A stretch of 64,000 bases of DNA, from NCBI GenBank assembly GCA_039819665.1, contig JBCBRM010000007.1:1-64000 (forward strand). Direction: 5' to 3'. The stretch comes from JAWPMV01 sp039819665. GTDB taxonomy: Bacteria; Bacteroidota; Bacteroidia; J057. The first letter of the stretch is position 1. Every line of letters starts with the position of its first letter. Below are positions 1 to 9,516 of the stretch, in pieces. A program made the position numbers and the translations under genes. Under the pieces are notes generated by a model that worked only from the letters and a program-made list of their open reading frames with translations, was not told where the DNA came from and searched no databases.

Positions 1-572
1 ATTGCCATAAGAAGAGTTACGATTTAAATCACTGAAAATCAATTTATTAAATAGACTAAATAGAAATTATTTGAGATAATTCCTGATAGAATTATTCACT
101 TTTTGTAGGAAAAACGGCCATTTAAAGGGTAATAAATCTAGATATTAAAGAAAATGAAGAAACAAAACGAAATCCATTTATCAAGAGAATTAATCAATAT
201 TCATCAAATTTCTAACAGAAATACCCTGAAATATCCTTTTTTAATGTATTAACACACGATAATTACATGTTTTTACAGCACTTTTATTTGCACTTATAGG
301 ATATTTGAGAAAAAGTACGTTCTTTTGTTGCGAAAATTTTAGAGAGAGTGAAACCAGGCTGCGGATATGAAATATTTAGGCCAATTATCTAATATATATC
401 TTACAGCCAGTATGTAATTTCCACCATTATTTCACCATTTTATATAAGAAATAAACCAAATAGGGGTATCTCGGCTGTATAGAAGTATAATAATTCCGGA
501 TTATCCCAAATTTTGGAAAAAGAGGAAAAAATCGATAATAGTTATACATTAAATAGAAATATATTCAATAAA
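1..572. other. AT-rich region without a gene, upstream of glnA
   Basis: Very AT-rich with stops in all frames. The only ATG-started reading frame noticed (from 153) gives about 32 residues and has no sign of being coding. It probably holds the far upstream control region of glnA, and perhaps the end of an upstream intergenic space; nothing else is recognisable. Confidence 0.5.
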
Positions 573-604
573 TTGACATTTATTTTATAAATCTGTTAAA
601 TTTG
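573..604 (+). promoter_or_regulatory. Bacteroidota-type promoter of glnA
   Basis: TTG at 573-575 and TAAATTTG at 597-604 fit the Bacteroidota sigma-A consensus (-33 TTG, -7 TANNTTTG) with 21 bases between them. Transcription would start near 610, leaving a leader of about 22 bases before the ATG at 633. Confidence 0.7.
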
Positions 605-632
605 AAGTCCCATAATTTAAATTTATTCAAAA

Positions 633-1646
633 ATGACAAAATCCAAACTAGAGTACATATGGCTTGATGGTTCAATGCCTACTCAAGGTTTAAGAAGCAA
701 AACCAAGATCCTTAAAGACTTTAGTGGCAAATTGGAAGATTGCCCTATGTGGTCTTTCGATGGAAGTTCGACTCAGCAAGCAGAAGGAGGCTCTTCTGAC
801 TGTCTACTCAAACCTGTAGCAATATTTCCTGATCCTGATCGTAAGAATGGGTTCCTGGTAATGACAGAAGTACTAAATGCAGATGGTACTCCTCATTCAA
901 CTAATGGAAGAGCTACAATCGGTGATGATGACAATGATGACTTCTGGTTTGGATTTGAGCAAGAATACTTTCTTTGGGATAACGAAACCAATAAGCCTCT
1001 AGGTTTCCCTGAAAATGGTTATCCAGAACCACAAGGTCCTTATTACTGTAGTGTAGGTGCTGCGAATGCGTATGGAAGAGAGATTGTAGAAGAGCATCTT
1101 GATTCCGCCCTTGAAGCAGGACTGAATGTAGAAGGTATCAATGCAGAGGTTGCTGCCGGACAGTGGGAGTTCCAGGTTTTCGCCAAAGGTGCTAAAGAAG
1201 CAGGTGATCAAATTTGGGTGGCTCGCTATATGCTCGAAAGAACTGCTGAAAAGTATGGCATCAGCATCAATTGGCATTGTAAGCCTGTATTGGGAGACTG
1301 GAATGGAAGCGGGATGCACGCCAATTTCTCTAATACCTTACTTCGTACTAGCGGCAAAAAAGAAGATTACGATACAGTTTGTAATGCTTTTGCATCTGAT
1401 GAAGCTATCCAAAGATGTATTTCTGTTTACGGAGAAGACAATCACCTTCGTCTGACAGGTCTTCACGAAACCCAGGCCATCGATAAGTTTAGTTATGGAA
1501 TTTCTGACCGAGGTGCTTCTATCCGTATTCCAATTGCTACCGTAGAAAATGACTGGAAAGGTTGGTTAGAAGACCGTCGTCCAAACTCAGCTGCAGACCC
1601 ATATAAAGTTGCTGCTGCCATCATCAGAACTGTGAGCAAAGCATAG
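633..1646 (+). CDS. glnA: glutamine synthetase, type II (GSII)
   Basis: Cytosolic enzyme that makes glutamine from glutamate, ammonia and ATP. At 337 residues it has the short GSII (eukaryote-like) size, not the about 470 of GSI or 700 of GSIII. Visible family features: N-terminal beta-grasp part with WSFDGSSTQQA (about 41-51), metal-binding E109-x-E111 in FEQEYF, the loop INAEVAAGQWEFQ, the NGSGMHANFS ATP/metal segment with its His, and the C-terminal EDRRPNSAADPY signature. It has its own promoter and a hairpin terminator, so it is a monocistron; the next gene, gltB, supplies the other half of the GS-GOGAT cycle. Start ATG 633 lies about 22 bases after the predicted transcription start. Confidence 0.96.
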   Translation: MTKSKLEYIWLDGSMPTQGLRSKTKILKDFSGKLEDCPMWSFDGSSTQQAEGGSSDCLLKPVAIFPDPDRKNGFLVMTEVLNADGTPHSTNGRATIGDDDNDDFWFGFEQEYFLWDNETNKPLGFPENGYPEPQGPYYCSVGAANAYGREIVEEHLDSALEAGLNVEGINAEVAAGQWEFQVFAKGAKEAGDQIWVARYMLERTAEKYGISINWHCKPVLGDWNGSGMHANFSNTLLRTSGKKEDYDTVCNAFASDEAIQRCISVYGEDNHLRLTGLHETQAIDKFSYGISDRGASIRIPIATVENDWKGWLEDRRPNSAADPYKVAAAIIRTVSKA

Positions 1647-1687
1647 TTTTGGCGGTTTAGAAAGAAAACCATCTTTATTTTTATATA

Positions 1688-1714
1688 GGCTCTCCTTATG
1701 GAGAGCCTTTTATT
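1688..1714 (+). terminator. rho-independent terminator of glnA
   Basis: Perfect 8-bp stem GGCTCTCC / GGAGAGCC with a TTAT loop, followed by TTTTATTATTT, 41 bases after the glnA stop. Confidence 0.88.
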
Positions 1715-2052
1715 ATTTCCTCATTTTCTGTCCTATCTCATCCAAATCCCATAAAAAGAATTAAAAAATCCATAACAATCATTACACATTTCACAATATG
1801 ACACATTCATTTTTGTAAATTATTTAATTATTCAGGATTTTTTTCATAAATTAGCATTTGCAAAGGTAATTAAAGGTCTACGAGTCTCCTTGCTCTAAAA
1901 GATTTTCATCCCAAATCCCATTTAGAACTGACTGGAGACTCCAGAGATTTCCGGTCTTATGTTTAATCTCCATTGTGGAGATATGACGCTTTTTTGAATT
2001 CTTCGAAAAGTGATCGGGTGTTTCTTATCCAAAACAGAACAGAATAGAAGCA
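1715..2052. other. glnA-gltB intergenic region
   Basis: About 340 bases without a gene. It should carry the gltB promoter, but I saw no clean TTG / TANNTTTG pair; TTAGCATTTG at 1851-1860 is a near miss. No hairpin or riboswitch was recognised. Confidence 0.4.
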
Positions 2053-5000
2053 ATGGCTAGTGATCAATGTGGACTTACAGTCTCCAATAATCCCGAACAC
2101 TCTCTCTACCATCCATCTTTCGAACACGATGCATGTGGAATTGGTTTTGTTGCACATCTAAAAGGAGAGAAATCTCATCAAAATGTTGCTGACGCATTAC
2201 GTATGCTCGAAAATATGGAGCACAGAGGAGCATGTGGATATGATCCTCAAACGGGAGACGGTGCGGGTATTCTCATCCAGGTTCCAGATAAATATTTTCG
2301 TGCACTCTCTAATGAAATGGGATTTCATTTACCTGAATTTGGTAAATACGGAGTTGGAGTAATCTTCTTTCCCAAAGATCAATCACAAAGAGAGGAAGCC
2401 CGATTGATCCTGAACAAAACCTTGCAGGAATTGGGATTCAATTTGCTTGCCTATAGAGAGTTACCTACTCTACCTGAGGAAGCTGAAATTGGTAAATCTG
2501 CACTTGAAAAGGAACCGCAAATCGAACATATATTCTTACGGGGACAGGAAGATTGGGATAAAGAAACCCTGGAGAGAAAACTATTCATACTCCGAAGAGT
2601 AGCCTCGCATACGATCAATAGAAGCATAGAAAATATTGGGGATGACTTCTACATCGCCTCTATTTCCTACAAAACCATCATATACAAGGGACAATTCCGT
2701 ACAGATCAGGTAGGAGCATATTTTCCAGATTTGCAAGACGAAAGGGTAGAATCTGCCCTGGCCCTGGTTCATTCTCGTTTTTCCACCAATACTTTTCCCA
2801 AATGGCGATTGGCCCAACCTTTCCGCTACATCGCACACAATGGAGAAATCAATACGATAAAGGGAAATGTAAATTGGATGCAGGCGAAAGAATTCCTAAT
2901 GGAATCTCCGCTTTTTACCCGGGAGGAAATGGCAGCCATGCAGCCAATCTGTGATCCTAAGCAATCTGATTCCAGAAATCTTGACAGCATCGTAGAATTT
3001 CTTGTAATGAGTGGTCGGTCTTTGCCACATGTAATGATGATGCTTATTCCAGAAGCCTGGCAGGGTAATGCACAGATGGATCCGGTTCGAAAGGCTTTCT
3101 ACGAATATCATGCGACTTTGATGGAACCCTGGGACGGGCCCGCTTCTATATGCTTCACCGACGGAAATATAGTCGGAGCTACTTTGGACAGAAATGGCTT
3201 GAGACCTTCAAGATATGCAGTTACCAGTGATGATAGATTGATTATGTCTTCAGAAGCTGGAGCACTAAAACTTGACCCGGAGAACGTAATCAAAAGAGGA
3301 AGACTTCAGCCAGGAAAAATATTCGTTGCTGACCTCTCTCAAGGGCGGATAATTAGCGATGAAGAACTCAAAGCAGATATTTGTTCCAAGCAGCCTTATC
3401 AGGAATGGTTGGATGAACATAAAGAAACCCTGGCCAATCTCCCAAAACAAAGTCATAAAGAACCATATGCCCCTTTCGAAGGAGACATTCTCCAACAACA
3501 GCAACTTTTTGGCATCACTTCAGAAGAGCTTAAAGTTATACTGGGGCCAATGGGAAAAGCGGGCAAAGAGCCTATTGGTTCGATGGGATCAGATACCCCT
3601 TTGGCCGCCCTTTCTGATCAAAGCCAACATATCAGCAATTACTTCAAGCAATTATTTGCCCAGGTAAGTAATCCTCCCATTGATCCTATCCGGGAGAAAA
3701 TGGTGATGTCTTTACAAACCTGGATTGGTGGGGCAAAAAATGTTCTGGCCGAAACCCCTCAGCAGTGTAAACACATTGCCATAAATAATCCTGTCCTTAG
3801 TAATGCTGACCTACATAAAATTAGGCACATAAATCACAGAGACTATATGGCCAGAACAGTGGATATGGTCTTTGGATTGGAAGAAAAGCTTGAAGATGCT
3901 ATAAAACGGATCTGTAAAGAAGCACATGATGCTTTGAAGAGAGGTGCAAATATCCTCATCATGAGTGATAGAAAAGCGGGGAAGAAAAAGGCTCCGGTTC
4001 CAGCTTTGATGGCGGCTGCGGCCATTCATCATTACCTGATTAAAGAGAATATACGTCATGTAACCGCTTTGATCGTAGAAAGTGCGGATATACGCGAAGT
4101 CCATCACTTTGCAACCCTAATCGGATATGGAAGTATTGCAGTCAATCCTTATCTAGCTTTCGAAAGTCTCAGTCATTTGCAAAAGAGACATCCCGCATAT
4201 AAGGGATATACAGAGAAACAACTACATACAAATTATACCCAAGCTATACAGAAAGGACTTCTAAAAGTCTTTTCAAAAATGGGAATATCTACCCTTCAAT
4301 CTTACCACGGAGCTCAAATCTTTGAGATTTTGGGATTGAATAAAAAGGTGGTAGATACCTGTTTTAGCGGGAGCATCTCTAGGATTTCAGGATTGGGATT
4401 TGAGGAATTGGCCAAAGAAATTCTGGTTCGTCATAAGTTAGCCTATCCAGAAGCTCAGGTTCCAACTCCTCGTTTGGAGGTAGGAGGTGTTTATCAGTGG
4501 AAAAGAATGGGAGAAGCCCATTTATTCAATCCCGAGACCATCCATTTACTCCAACACTCCAGCAAAAAGAACGACTTCCAACTCTACAAAAAATACGCGG
4601 ATAAAATCAACCAGCAGATGGAAAAGGCGATTACGCTGAGAAGTTTGCTGGATTTTAAAGACAGAACTCCTATTCCTTTAGAAGAAGTGGAATCGGTAGA
4701 AGACATCATGAAGCGTTTCGCCACAGGCGCTATGTCATTCGGATCGATCTCACACGAAGCTCACGCCACACTTGCCATCGCCATGAACCGCATAGGTGCA
4801 AAAAGCAATAGCGGTGAAGGCGGTGAAGACCCCATTCGTTTCGAACGAAAAATGAATGGAGATTGGGAACGATCCGCCATCAAGCAGGTCGCTTCCGGCC
4901 GCTTTGGGGTTACCTCTTATTACCTGAGCAATGCCGACGAACTCCAAATCAAAATGGCTCAGGGCGCAAAGCCTGGAGAGGGCGGGCAATTGCCCGGTCA

Positions 5001-6600
5001 TAAAGTTGATGCTTGGATCGGCAGAGTCCGCCATGCAACTCCCGGTGTAGGACTCATTTCTCCCCCACCCCACCACGACATTTATTCCATTGAAGACCTA
5101 GCCCAGCTCATCTTTGACCTGAAAAATGCCAATCGTGAAGCCAGAATCAGTGTAAAACTGGTTTCAGAAGCAGGGGTTGGAACCATTGCTGCAGGAGTAG
5201 CCAAAGCACATGCGGACCATATCCTGATTTCTGGCCATGACGGAGGTACGGGTGCATCTCCATTGAGCTCTGTTCGTCATGCAGGACTCCCCTGGGAGCT
5301 TGGCCTTGCTGAAGCTCATCAGACCCTCGTCAAAAACAAATTAAGAAGCCGTGTTCGTATCCAGACAGATGGACAGATTCGTACCGGTAGAGATATCGCC
5401 ATTGCTACCCTTTTGGGGGCAGAAGAATGGGGAGTTGCCACAGCAGCACTCATCGTCGAAGGCTGTATCATGATGCGCAAATGCCACCTGAATACCTGCC
5501 CGGTAGGAGTAGCCACCCAGGATCCGAATCTGCGAAAACTATTCACAGGAAGACCCGAAGATGTGATCAATTTCTTCACCTTCCTCGCCACAGATTTTCG
5601 TGAACACATGGCCATGCTAGGCTTCCGTTCTGTGAATGAAATGGTAGGTCAGGCAGATGTGTTAAAAATGCGCGACAACATCAACAATTGGAAAGCTAGA
5701 ACACTTGACCTAAGTCCTGTGCTGTATAAAGAACCCAATCCTGATCAGACCGGATTGTACAAAAGCATGCCCCAGGACCACGGATTGGCCGATATTCTCG
5801 ATCATGAGTTGATCAAAAAGGCAATTCCAGCCATAGATACGCAAAGTCCTACCTTCGAAAGTTTTGAGATTGGTAATACAGATCGAGCCGTCGGGGCCAT
5901 GCTTTCCAACGAAATCAGTAAAAGATTTAAAGACCAAGGACTCGAAGAGGCAACCCTCCATTATAAATTCTATGGATCTGCGGGACAGAGTTTCGCAGCC
6001 TTTTCAGCCAAAGGAATTCGATTTGAACTCGAAGGAGAAGCCAATGATTATTTGGGGAAAGGATTGTCAGGTTCACAAGTCATCGTCTATCCCCCCAAAG
6101 TCTCTCCTTTTGAACCTTCTAAAAATATCCTGATTGGAAATGTAGCCTTTTATGGAGCAACAAGTGGAGAGGCATTTATCAGAGGGATCGCAGGAGAAAG
6201 ATTTTGCGTGAGAAATAGCGGAGTCAAAGCGGTAGTAGAAGGTGTTGGAGATCATGGTTGCGAATACATGACTGGTGGAGTAGCCATCATTTTAGGAAAA
6301 ACAGGTAGAAATTTTGCGGCAGGAATGAGCGGAGGTATGGCCTTCATCTATGACTCTGAAAGCAATTTTGAAATCAATTGTAATAAAGAACTAGTCGATT
6401 TGGACCCTCTATCTTTTGAGGATAAGGAACTCTTGAAATCCATGGTCGATAAACATTATACCTTTACAGGTAGTCGAATAGCCCTCAAGCTCATCACAGA
6501 CTGGGAAGATGCATTTAGCCATTTTGTAAAAGTAATGCCAAGAGATTATAAGGCCGTGTTGAATACGGGTAAAAACGGAAGTTTTCAAAAAGTAAGCTAG
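2053..6600 (+). CDS. gltB: glutamate synthase, large (alpha) subunit
   Basis: Transfers the glutamine amide nitrogen to 2-oxoglutarate. 1515 residues, the usual length. Order: N-terminal glutaminase domain whose nucleophile Cys28 (HDACGIGF) follows a 27-residue propeptide that should be cleaved off; central domain; FMN-binding synthase barrel from about 850 to 1220; 3Fe-4S cluster Cys1138, Cys1144 and Cys1149 in the CIMMRKCHLNTC pattern (C-x5-C-x4-C); and the C-terminal GXGXG beta-helix (GVGDHGCEYMTGG, about 1398-1410). The gltD gene starts 4 bases after the stop, so the two form an operon and the enzyme is the two-subunit NAD(P)H form. I saw no internal damage. Confidence 0.96.
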   Translation: MASDQCGLTVSNNPEHSLYHPSFEHDACGIGFVAHLKGEKSHQNVADALRMLENMEHRGACGYDPQTGDGAGILIQVPDKYFRALSNEMGFHLPEFGKYGVGVIFFPKDQSQREEARLILNKTLQELGFNLLAYRELPTLPEEAEIGKSALEKEPQIEHIFLRGQEDWDKETLERKLFILRRVASHTINRSIENIGDDFYIASISYKTIIYKGQFRTDQVGAYFPDLQDERVESALALVHSRFSTNTFPKWRLAQPFRYIAHNGEINTIKGNVNWMQAKEFLMESPLFTREEMAAMQPICDPKQSDSRNLDSIVEFLVMSGRSLPHVMMMLIPEAWQGNAQMDPVRKAFYEYHATLMEPWDGPASICFTDGNIVGATLDRNGLRPSRYAVTSDDRLIMSSEAGALKLDPENVIKRGRLQPGKIFVADLSQGRIISDEELKADICSKQPYQEWLDEHKETLANLPKQSHKEPYAPFEGDILQQQQLFGITSEELKVILGPMGKAGKEPIGSMGSDTPLAALSDQSQHISNYFKQLFAQVSNPPIDPIREKMVMSLQTWIGGAKNVLAETPQQCKHIAINNPVLSNADLHKIRHINHRDYMARTVDMVFGLEEKLEDAIKRICKEAHDALKRGANILIMSDRKAGKKKAPVPALMAAAAIHHYLIKENIRHVTALIVESADIREVHHFATLIGYGSIAVNPYLAFESLSHLQKRHPAYKGYTEKQLHTNYTQAIQKGLLKVFSKMGISTLQSYHGAQIFEILGLNKKVVDTCFSGSISRISGLGFEELAKEILVRHKLAYPEAQVPTPRLEVGGVYQWKRMGEAHLFNPETIHLLQHSSKKNDFQLYKKYADKINQQMEKAITLRSLLDFKDRTPIPLEEVESVEDIMKRFATGAMSFGSISHEAHATLAIAMNRIGAKSNSGEGGEDPIRFERKMNGDWERSAIKQVASGRFGVTSYYLSNADELQIKMAQGAKPGEGGQLPGHKVDAWIGRVRHATPGVGLISPPPHHDIYSIEDLAQLIFDLKNANREARISVKLVSEAGVGTIAAGVAKAHADHILISGHDGGTGASPLSSVRHAGLPWELGLAEAHQTLVKNKLRSRVRIQTDGQIRTGRDIAIATLLGAEEWGVATAALIVEGCIMMRKCHLNTCPVGVATQDPNLRKLFTGRPEDVINFFTFLATDFREHMAMLGFRSVNEMVGQADVLKMRDNINNWKARTLDLSPVLYKEPNPDQTGLYKSMPQDHGLADILDHELIKKAIPAIDTQSPTFESFEIGNTDRAVGAMLSNEISKRFKDQGLEEATLHYKFYGSAGQSFAAFSAKGIRFELEGEANDYLGKGLSGSQVIVYPPKVSPFEPSKNILIGNVAFYGATSGEAFIRGIAGERFCVRNSGVKAVVEGVGDHGCEYMTGGVAIILGKTGRNFAAGMSGGMAFIYDSESNFEINCNKELVDLDPLSFEDKELLKSMVDKHYTFTGSRIALKLITDWEDAFSHFVKVMPRDYKAVLNTGKNGSFQKVS

Positions 6601-6604
6601 AAAA

Positions 6605-8059
6605 ATGGGTAAGCCAACAGGTTTTATGGAATTCGGGCGAGAACTCCCCAGGCAGGAGAAGCCCGAAGAGCGAATCAAAAATTATAAGGAATTTTATCAG
6701 GAATTTCCTGAAGAAAATACCCTGAAACAGGCAGCCAGGTGCATGGACTGTGGAGTCCCTTTTTGCCATAGTGGTTGTCCACTGGGAAATAATATTCCCG
6801 AATTTAATGATGCCGTTTATGAAGGAAATTGGGAGCTAGCCTACGCTATCCTTTCATCTACCAATAACTTCCCAGAATTCACAGGCAGAATATGTCCTGC
6901 TCCTTGTGAAGGCTCTTGTGTACTGGGCATCAATAAAGATCCCGTTGCTATTGAACATATTGAAAAAGCCATCATTGAAAAGGCTTTTGAATTGGATTTG
7001 GTTAAGCCTTTAGAGGTGATGGAAAGTGGAAAGAAGATAGCTGTTATTGGTTCAGGTCCTGCGGGATTAGCTGCAGCAGCTCAATTGCGAAAAGCTGGAC
7101 ATGCAGTAACGGTTTTTGAAAGAGCAGCTTCTCCAGGTGGATTATTACGATATGGGATTCCGGATTTTAAGTTGGAGAAATGGGTAGTGGAAAGAAGAAT
7201 CAAACTGATGAATGAATGTGGGATCAAATTTCAATGTAATACCAATGTAGGAGTAGATGTTTCTGTGGAAAGTTTGAAAGAAGAGTTTGATGCCGTATTG
7301 CTTTGCGGTGGGTCTACCATTCCCCGCGACCTGCCCATCCCCGGTAGAGAATTGAAAGGTATACATGTAGCCATGGACTTTCTCACACGCCAGAATAAAA
7401 AAGTATCCGGTGAATGGACCGAAGAATTGGGAGAAATCTCTGCTACCGATAAACATGTTGTCGTTATCGGGGGAGGAGATACCGGTTCAGATTGTGTCGG
7501 CACCTCCAATCGTCATCAAGCTGCCTCTGTTACCCAAATAGAACTCTTAAGTAAACCTCCACTCAATCGTTCAGAAGATAATCCCTGGCCGCTTTGGCCC
7601 ATGGTTCTCAGAACATCTTCTTCTCATGAAGAAGGTTGCGACAGAAGCTGGGCCATCCTCAGCAAAGAATTTATTGGAGACGAAAAAGGGAATGTTAAAG
7701 CCTTACGCACAGTTGAGATTGAGTGGAAACCTGGCAGTCGAGAGTTTAAGGAAATCGAAGGCACCGAGAAAGTAATTCCCTGTGACCTTGCTCTGCTTGC
7801 AGTTGGTTTCCTCTACCCACAAAAAGAAGGTCTCCTGGAAAAACTAGGTGTCAAACTTGACAAAAGAGGCAATGTCCACACAGACTTCTACCAAACCTCT
7901 GTTGAAGGCGTTTTCTCAGCTGGTGATATGAGAAGAGGACAATCTTTAGTCGTCTGGGCCATTTCTGAAGGAAGAGAAGCCGCCCGCGCAGTGGATATCT
8001 ACCTGATGGGAAGCAGTAACTTGCCTTCAAAGCAGGAGTCTCTTACGCAGGTTGCGTAG
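6605..8059 (+). CDS. gltD: glutamate synthase, small (beta) subunit
   Basis: Flavoprotein that passes electrons from NAD(P)H to the large subunit. 484 residues, a normal length. The N-terminal 4Fe-4S domain shows Cys46, Cys49, Cys54 and Cys58 (CMDCGVPFCHSGC) and a second set in CPAPCEGSC near 98-106. A Rossmann FAD motif VIGSGPAGLAAA lies near 147 and the NAD(P) motif VVIGGGDTG near 285. The C-terminal FSAGDMRRGQSLVVWAI is typical of the family. It is coupled to gltB by a 4-base gap. A palindromic repeat begins directly after the stop, so no ordinary terminator is visible. Confidence 0.96.
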   Translation: MGKPTGFMEFGRELPRQEKPEERIKNYKEFYQEFPEENTLKQAARCMDCGVPFCHSGCPLGNNIPEFNDAVYEGNWELAYAILSSTNNFPEFTGRICPAPCEGSCVLGINKDPVAIEHIEKAIIEKAFELDLVKPLEVMESGKKIAVIGSGPAGLAAAAQLRKAGHAVTVFERAASPGGLLRYGIPDFKLEKWVVERRIKLMNECGIKFQCNTNVGVDVSVESLKEEFDAVLLCGGSTIPRDLPIPGRELKGIHVAMDFLTRQNKKVSGEWTEELGEISATDKHVVVIGGGDTGSDCVGTSNRHQAASVTQIELLSKPPLNRSEDNPWPLWPMVLRTSSSHEEGCDRSWAILSKEFIGDEKGNVKALRTVEIEWKPGSREFKEIEGTEKVIPCDLALLAVGFLYPQKEGLLEKLGVKLDKRGNVHTDFYQTSVEGVFSAGDMRRGQSLVVWAISEGREAARAVDIYLMGSSNLPSKQESLTQVA

Positions 8060-8060
8060 A

Positions 8061-8133
8061 GACGTGTTAGGGCATTAGAGTGTTCGCGTATTTGAGGAAA
8101 TCAATGATCGTGCAAACACCCTAATACACTAAC
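8061..8133. repeat. GTGTTAG-type palindromic repeat, copy A
   Basis: Begins GACGTGTTAGGGCATTAG and ends CCTAATACACTAAC, the ends being an imperfect inverted repeat (about 20 bases). A related copy at 13653-13722 shares the GACGTGTTAG start and the CACTAAC end. It directly abuts the gltD stop. Probably a small dispersed palindromic element; it may also act as an mRNA 3' hairpin. Confidence 0.5.
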
Positions 8134-8189
8134 CCCCATAAATGCTTCGCTTTACTCCCATTTTTCCCTAATTTCCCTGAACGGAAACT

Positions 8190-9395
8190 ATGCGATATTT
8201 CATTCTTTCAGGGATTGCGCTTGCTGCTATTATACTCGCCTTTTTTGGGGGGCTAGAGGTCAATCAGGAGAAAAAACAACTCATCGAGCAGATTGAAGAT
8301 GCATCTCCCAAGCAGAGAGCGGTTTTCTTTCAACATTACAGATCTCATATACAAAATCAGCTCAACAATGCCTCCTGTCCAGGTGCTGCTATTATTGTTG
8401 TTCAGGATTCCAGTATTTGGTTTGAGGAAAGTTTTGGATTAAAGGAATTAGGGACCGGCGATTCTATCGATAGCGAAACTGTATTTCGTATAGGCAGCCT
8501 TTCCAAAGCTTTTGCAGCAGTCCTAACTGGGATGATGGTAGAAGAAGGGAAGCTGGAGTGGGATACCCCCTTGACAGAGATTTTGCCCTACTTCAAACTC
8601 AAAACCCAAGAGCAGACAGAAGCTGTTGAAGTACAACATTTGTTATCCCACAGCATAGGCTTTCCCAGACATATTTACACCAATCAAATCGAAGAGCTTA
8701 AAAGCCCAAGAGAAGTGGCAGATAATTTCAAATATGTATATCTGCAAGGAAATCCAGGTGAATATTATGCCTACCAAAATGCGGCCTTTGCTTTGATAGA
8801 GGAAGTGCTGGACTCTGTCAGCGGTTTAGCCTACCAAAGTCTACTCGAACAAAAAATTCTTGGTCCAGCCAGAATGCAGGATGCTTCCACTGACATTAAG
8901 GGAATCAAGCTCCATGGCAATAAAGCGCTTCCTCATCGATATGATCGGAAACAAGAAGCTTGGGTTCAGGATTCTATTACTCCCAAATATTACAATGCCA
9001 TTTCTGCCGGAGGAATCAATGCTTCTATTTCGGATATGGCAGCGTGGATTCAGGTACTTTTTGGAAATCGCCCAGAGGTAGTCAAACCAGAAGTACTTGC
9101 AGAGGTTTACCACCCTTATATCAACACCTCAGACAAAGATCTCTTTTTCAATAGATGGCAAGGAGTCAGTAGCTCTCATTATGCTATGGGTTGGCGCTTT
9201 CTGAGTTATAAAGACAAGCCCCTACTTTATCACGGCGGCTACGTAAATGAGTTTCGAAGTGAAATAGCCCTTGATCCAGACCGGAAACTAGCCATTTGTG
9301 CCCTATTTAATTCTGCTTGTTCCTACTCAAATACCCTCGTGCCCGACTTTTTCGAATGGCTGGAAATGTACGAGCAAATTTTGCAGGATTTGTAA
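8190..9395 (+). CDS. serine hydrolase, beta-lactamase/DD-peptidase family
   Basis: Penicillin-recognising serine hydrolase of the class C beta-lactamase / D-aminopeptidase / esterase superfamily, 401 residues. The N terminus has a hydrophobic signal or anchor segment (about 4-20), so the enzyme works outside the inner membrane. Catalytic motifs are complete: S103-L-S-K106, Y195-Q-N197 and H348-G-G (the KTG-equivalent box). The substrate is unknown; relatives include esterases and D-Ala peptidases as well as beta-lactamases, so resistance cannot be inferred. It stands alone between a repeat and an unrelated TPR gene. Confidence 0.85.
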   Translation: MRYFILSGIALAAIILAFFGGLEVNQEKKQLIEQIEDASPKQRAVFFQHYRSHIQNQLNNASCPGAAIIVVQDSSIWFEESFGLKELGTGDSIDSETVFRIGSLSKAFAAVLTGMMVEEGKLEWDTPLTEILPYFKLKTQEQTEAVEVQHLLSHSIGFPRHIYTNQIEELKSPREVADNFKYVYLQGNPGEYYAYQNAAFALIEEVLDSVSGLAYQSLLEQKILGPARMQDASTDIKGIKLHGNKALPHRYDRKQEAWVQDSITPKYYNAISAGGINASISDMAAWIQVLFGNRPEVVKPEVLAEVYHPYINTSDKDLFFNRWQGVSSSHYAMGWRFLSYKDKPLLYHGGYVNEFRSEIALDPDRKLAICALFNSACSYSNTLVPDFFEWLEMYEQILQDL

Positions 9396-9516
9396 TGGGT
9401 GATTTCATTGAGCTTGATCCTGAGAGCTGCACTTAAACTTTCCTCCTCCACTTCCATTCCAACTAATTTATTTTAATTTTATATTACCATCAGTCCTTCC
9501 ACAATCTGATGTACAC

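Noticed and set aside
153..251. ATG frame of about 32 residues upstream of glnA
   Set aside because: Very AT-rich with biased Asn/Lys/Ile content and no ribosome site or motif.
3811..4107. 98-residue minus-strand frame within gltB
   Set aside because: Antisense to a continuous, well conserved glutamate synthase.
8190..9395. Reading the serine hydrolase as an antibiotic-resistance beta-lactamase
   Set aside because: The motifs are shared by many esterases and peptidases of the superfamily, so the narrower call is not supported.
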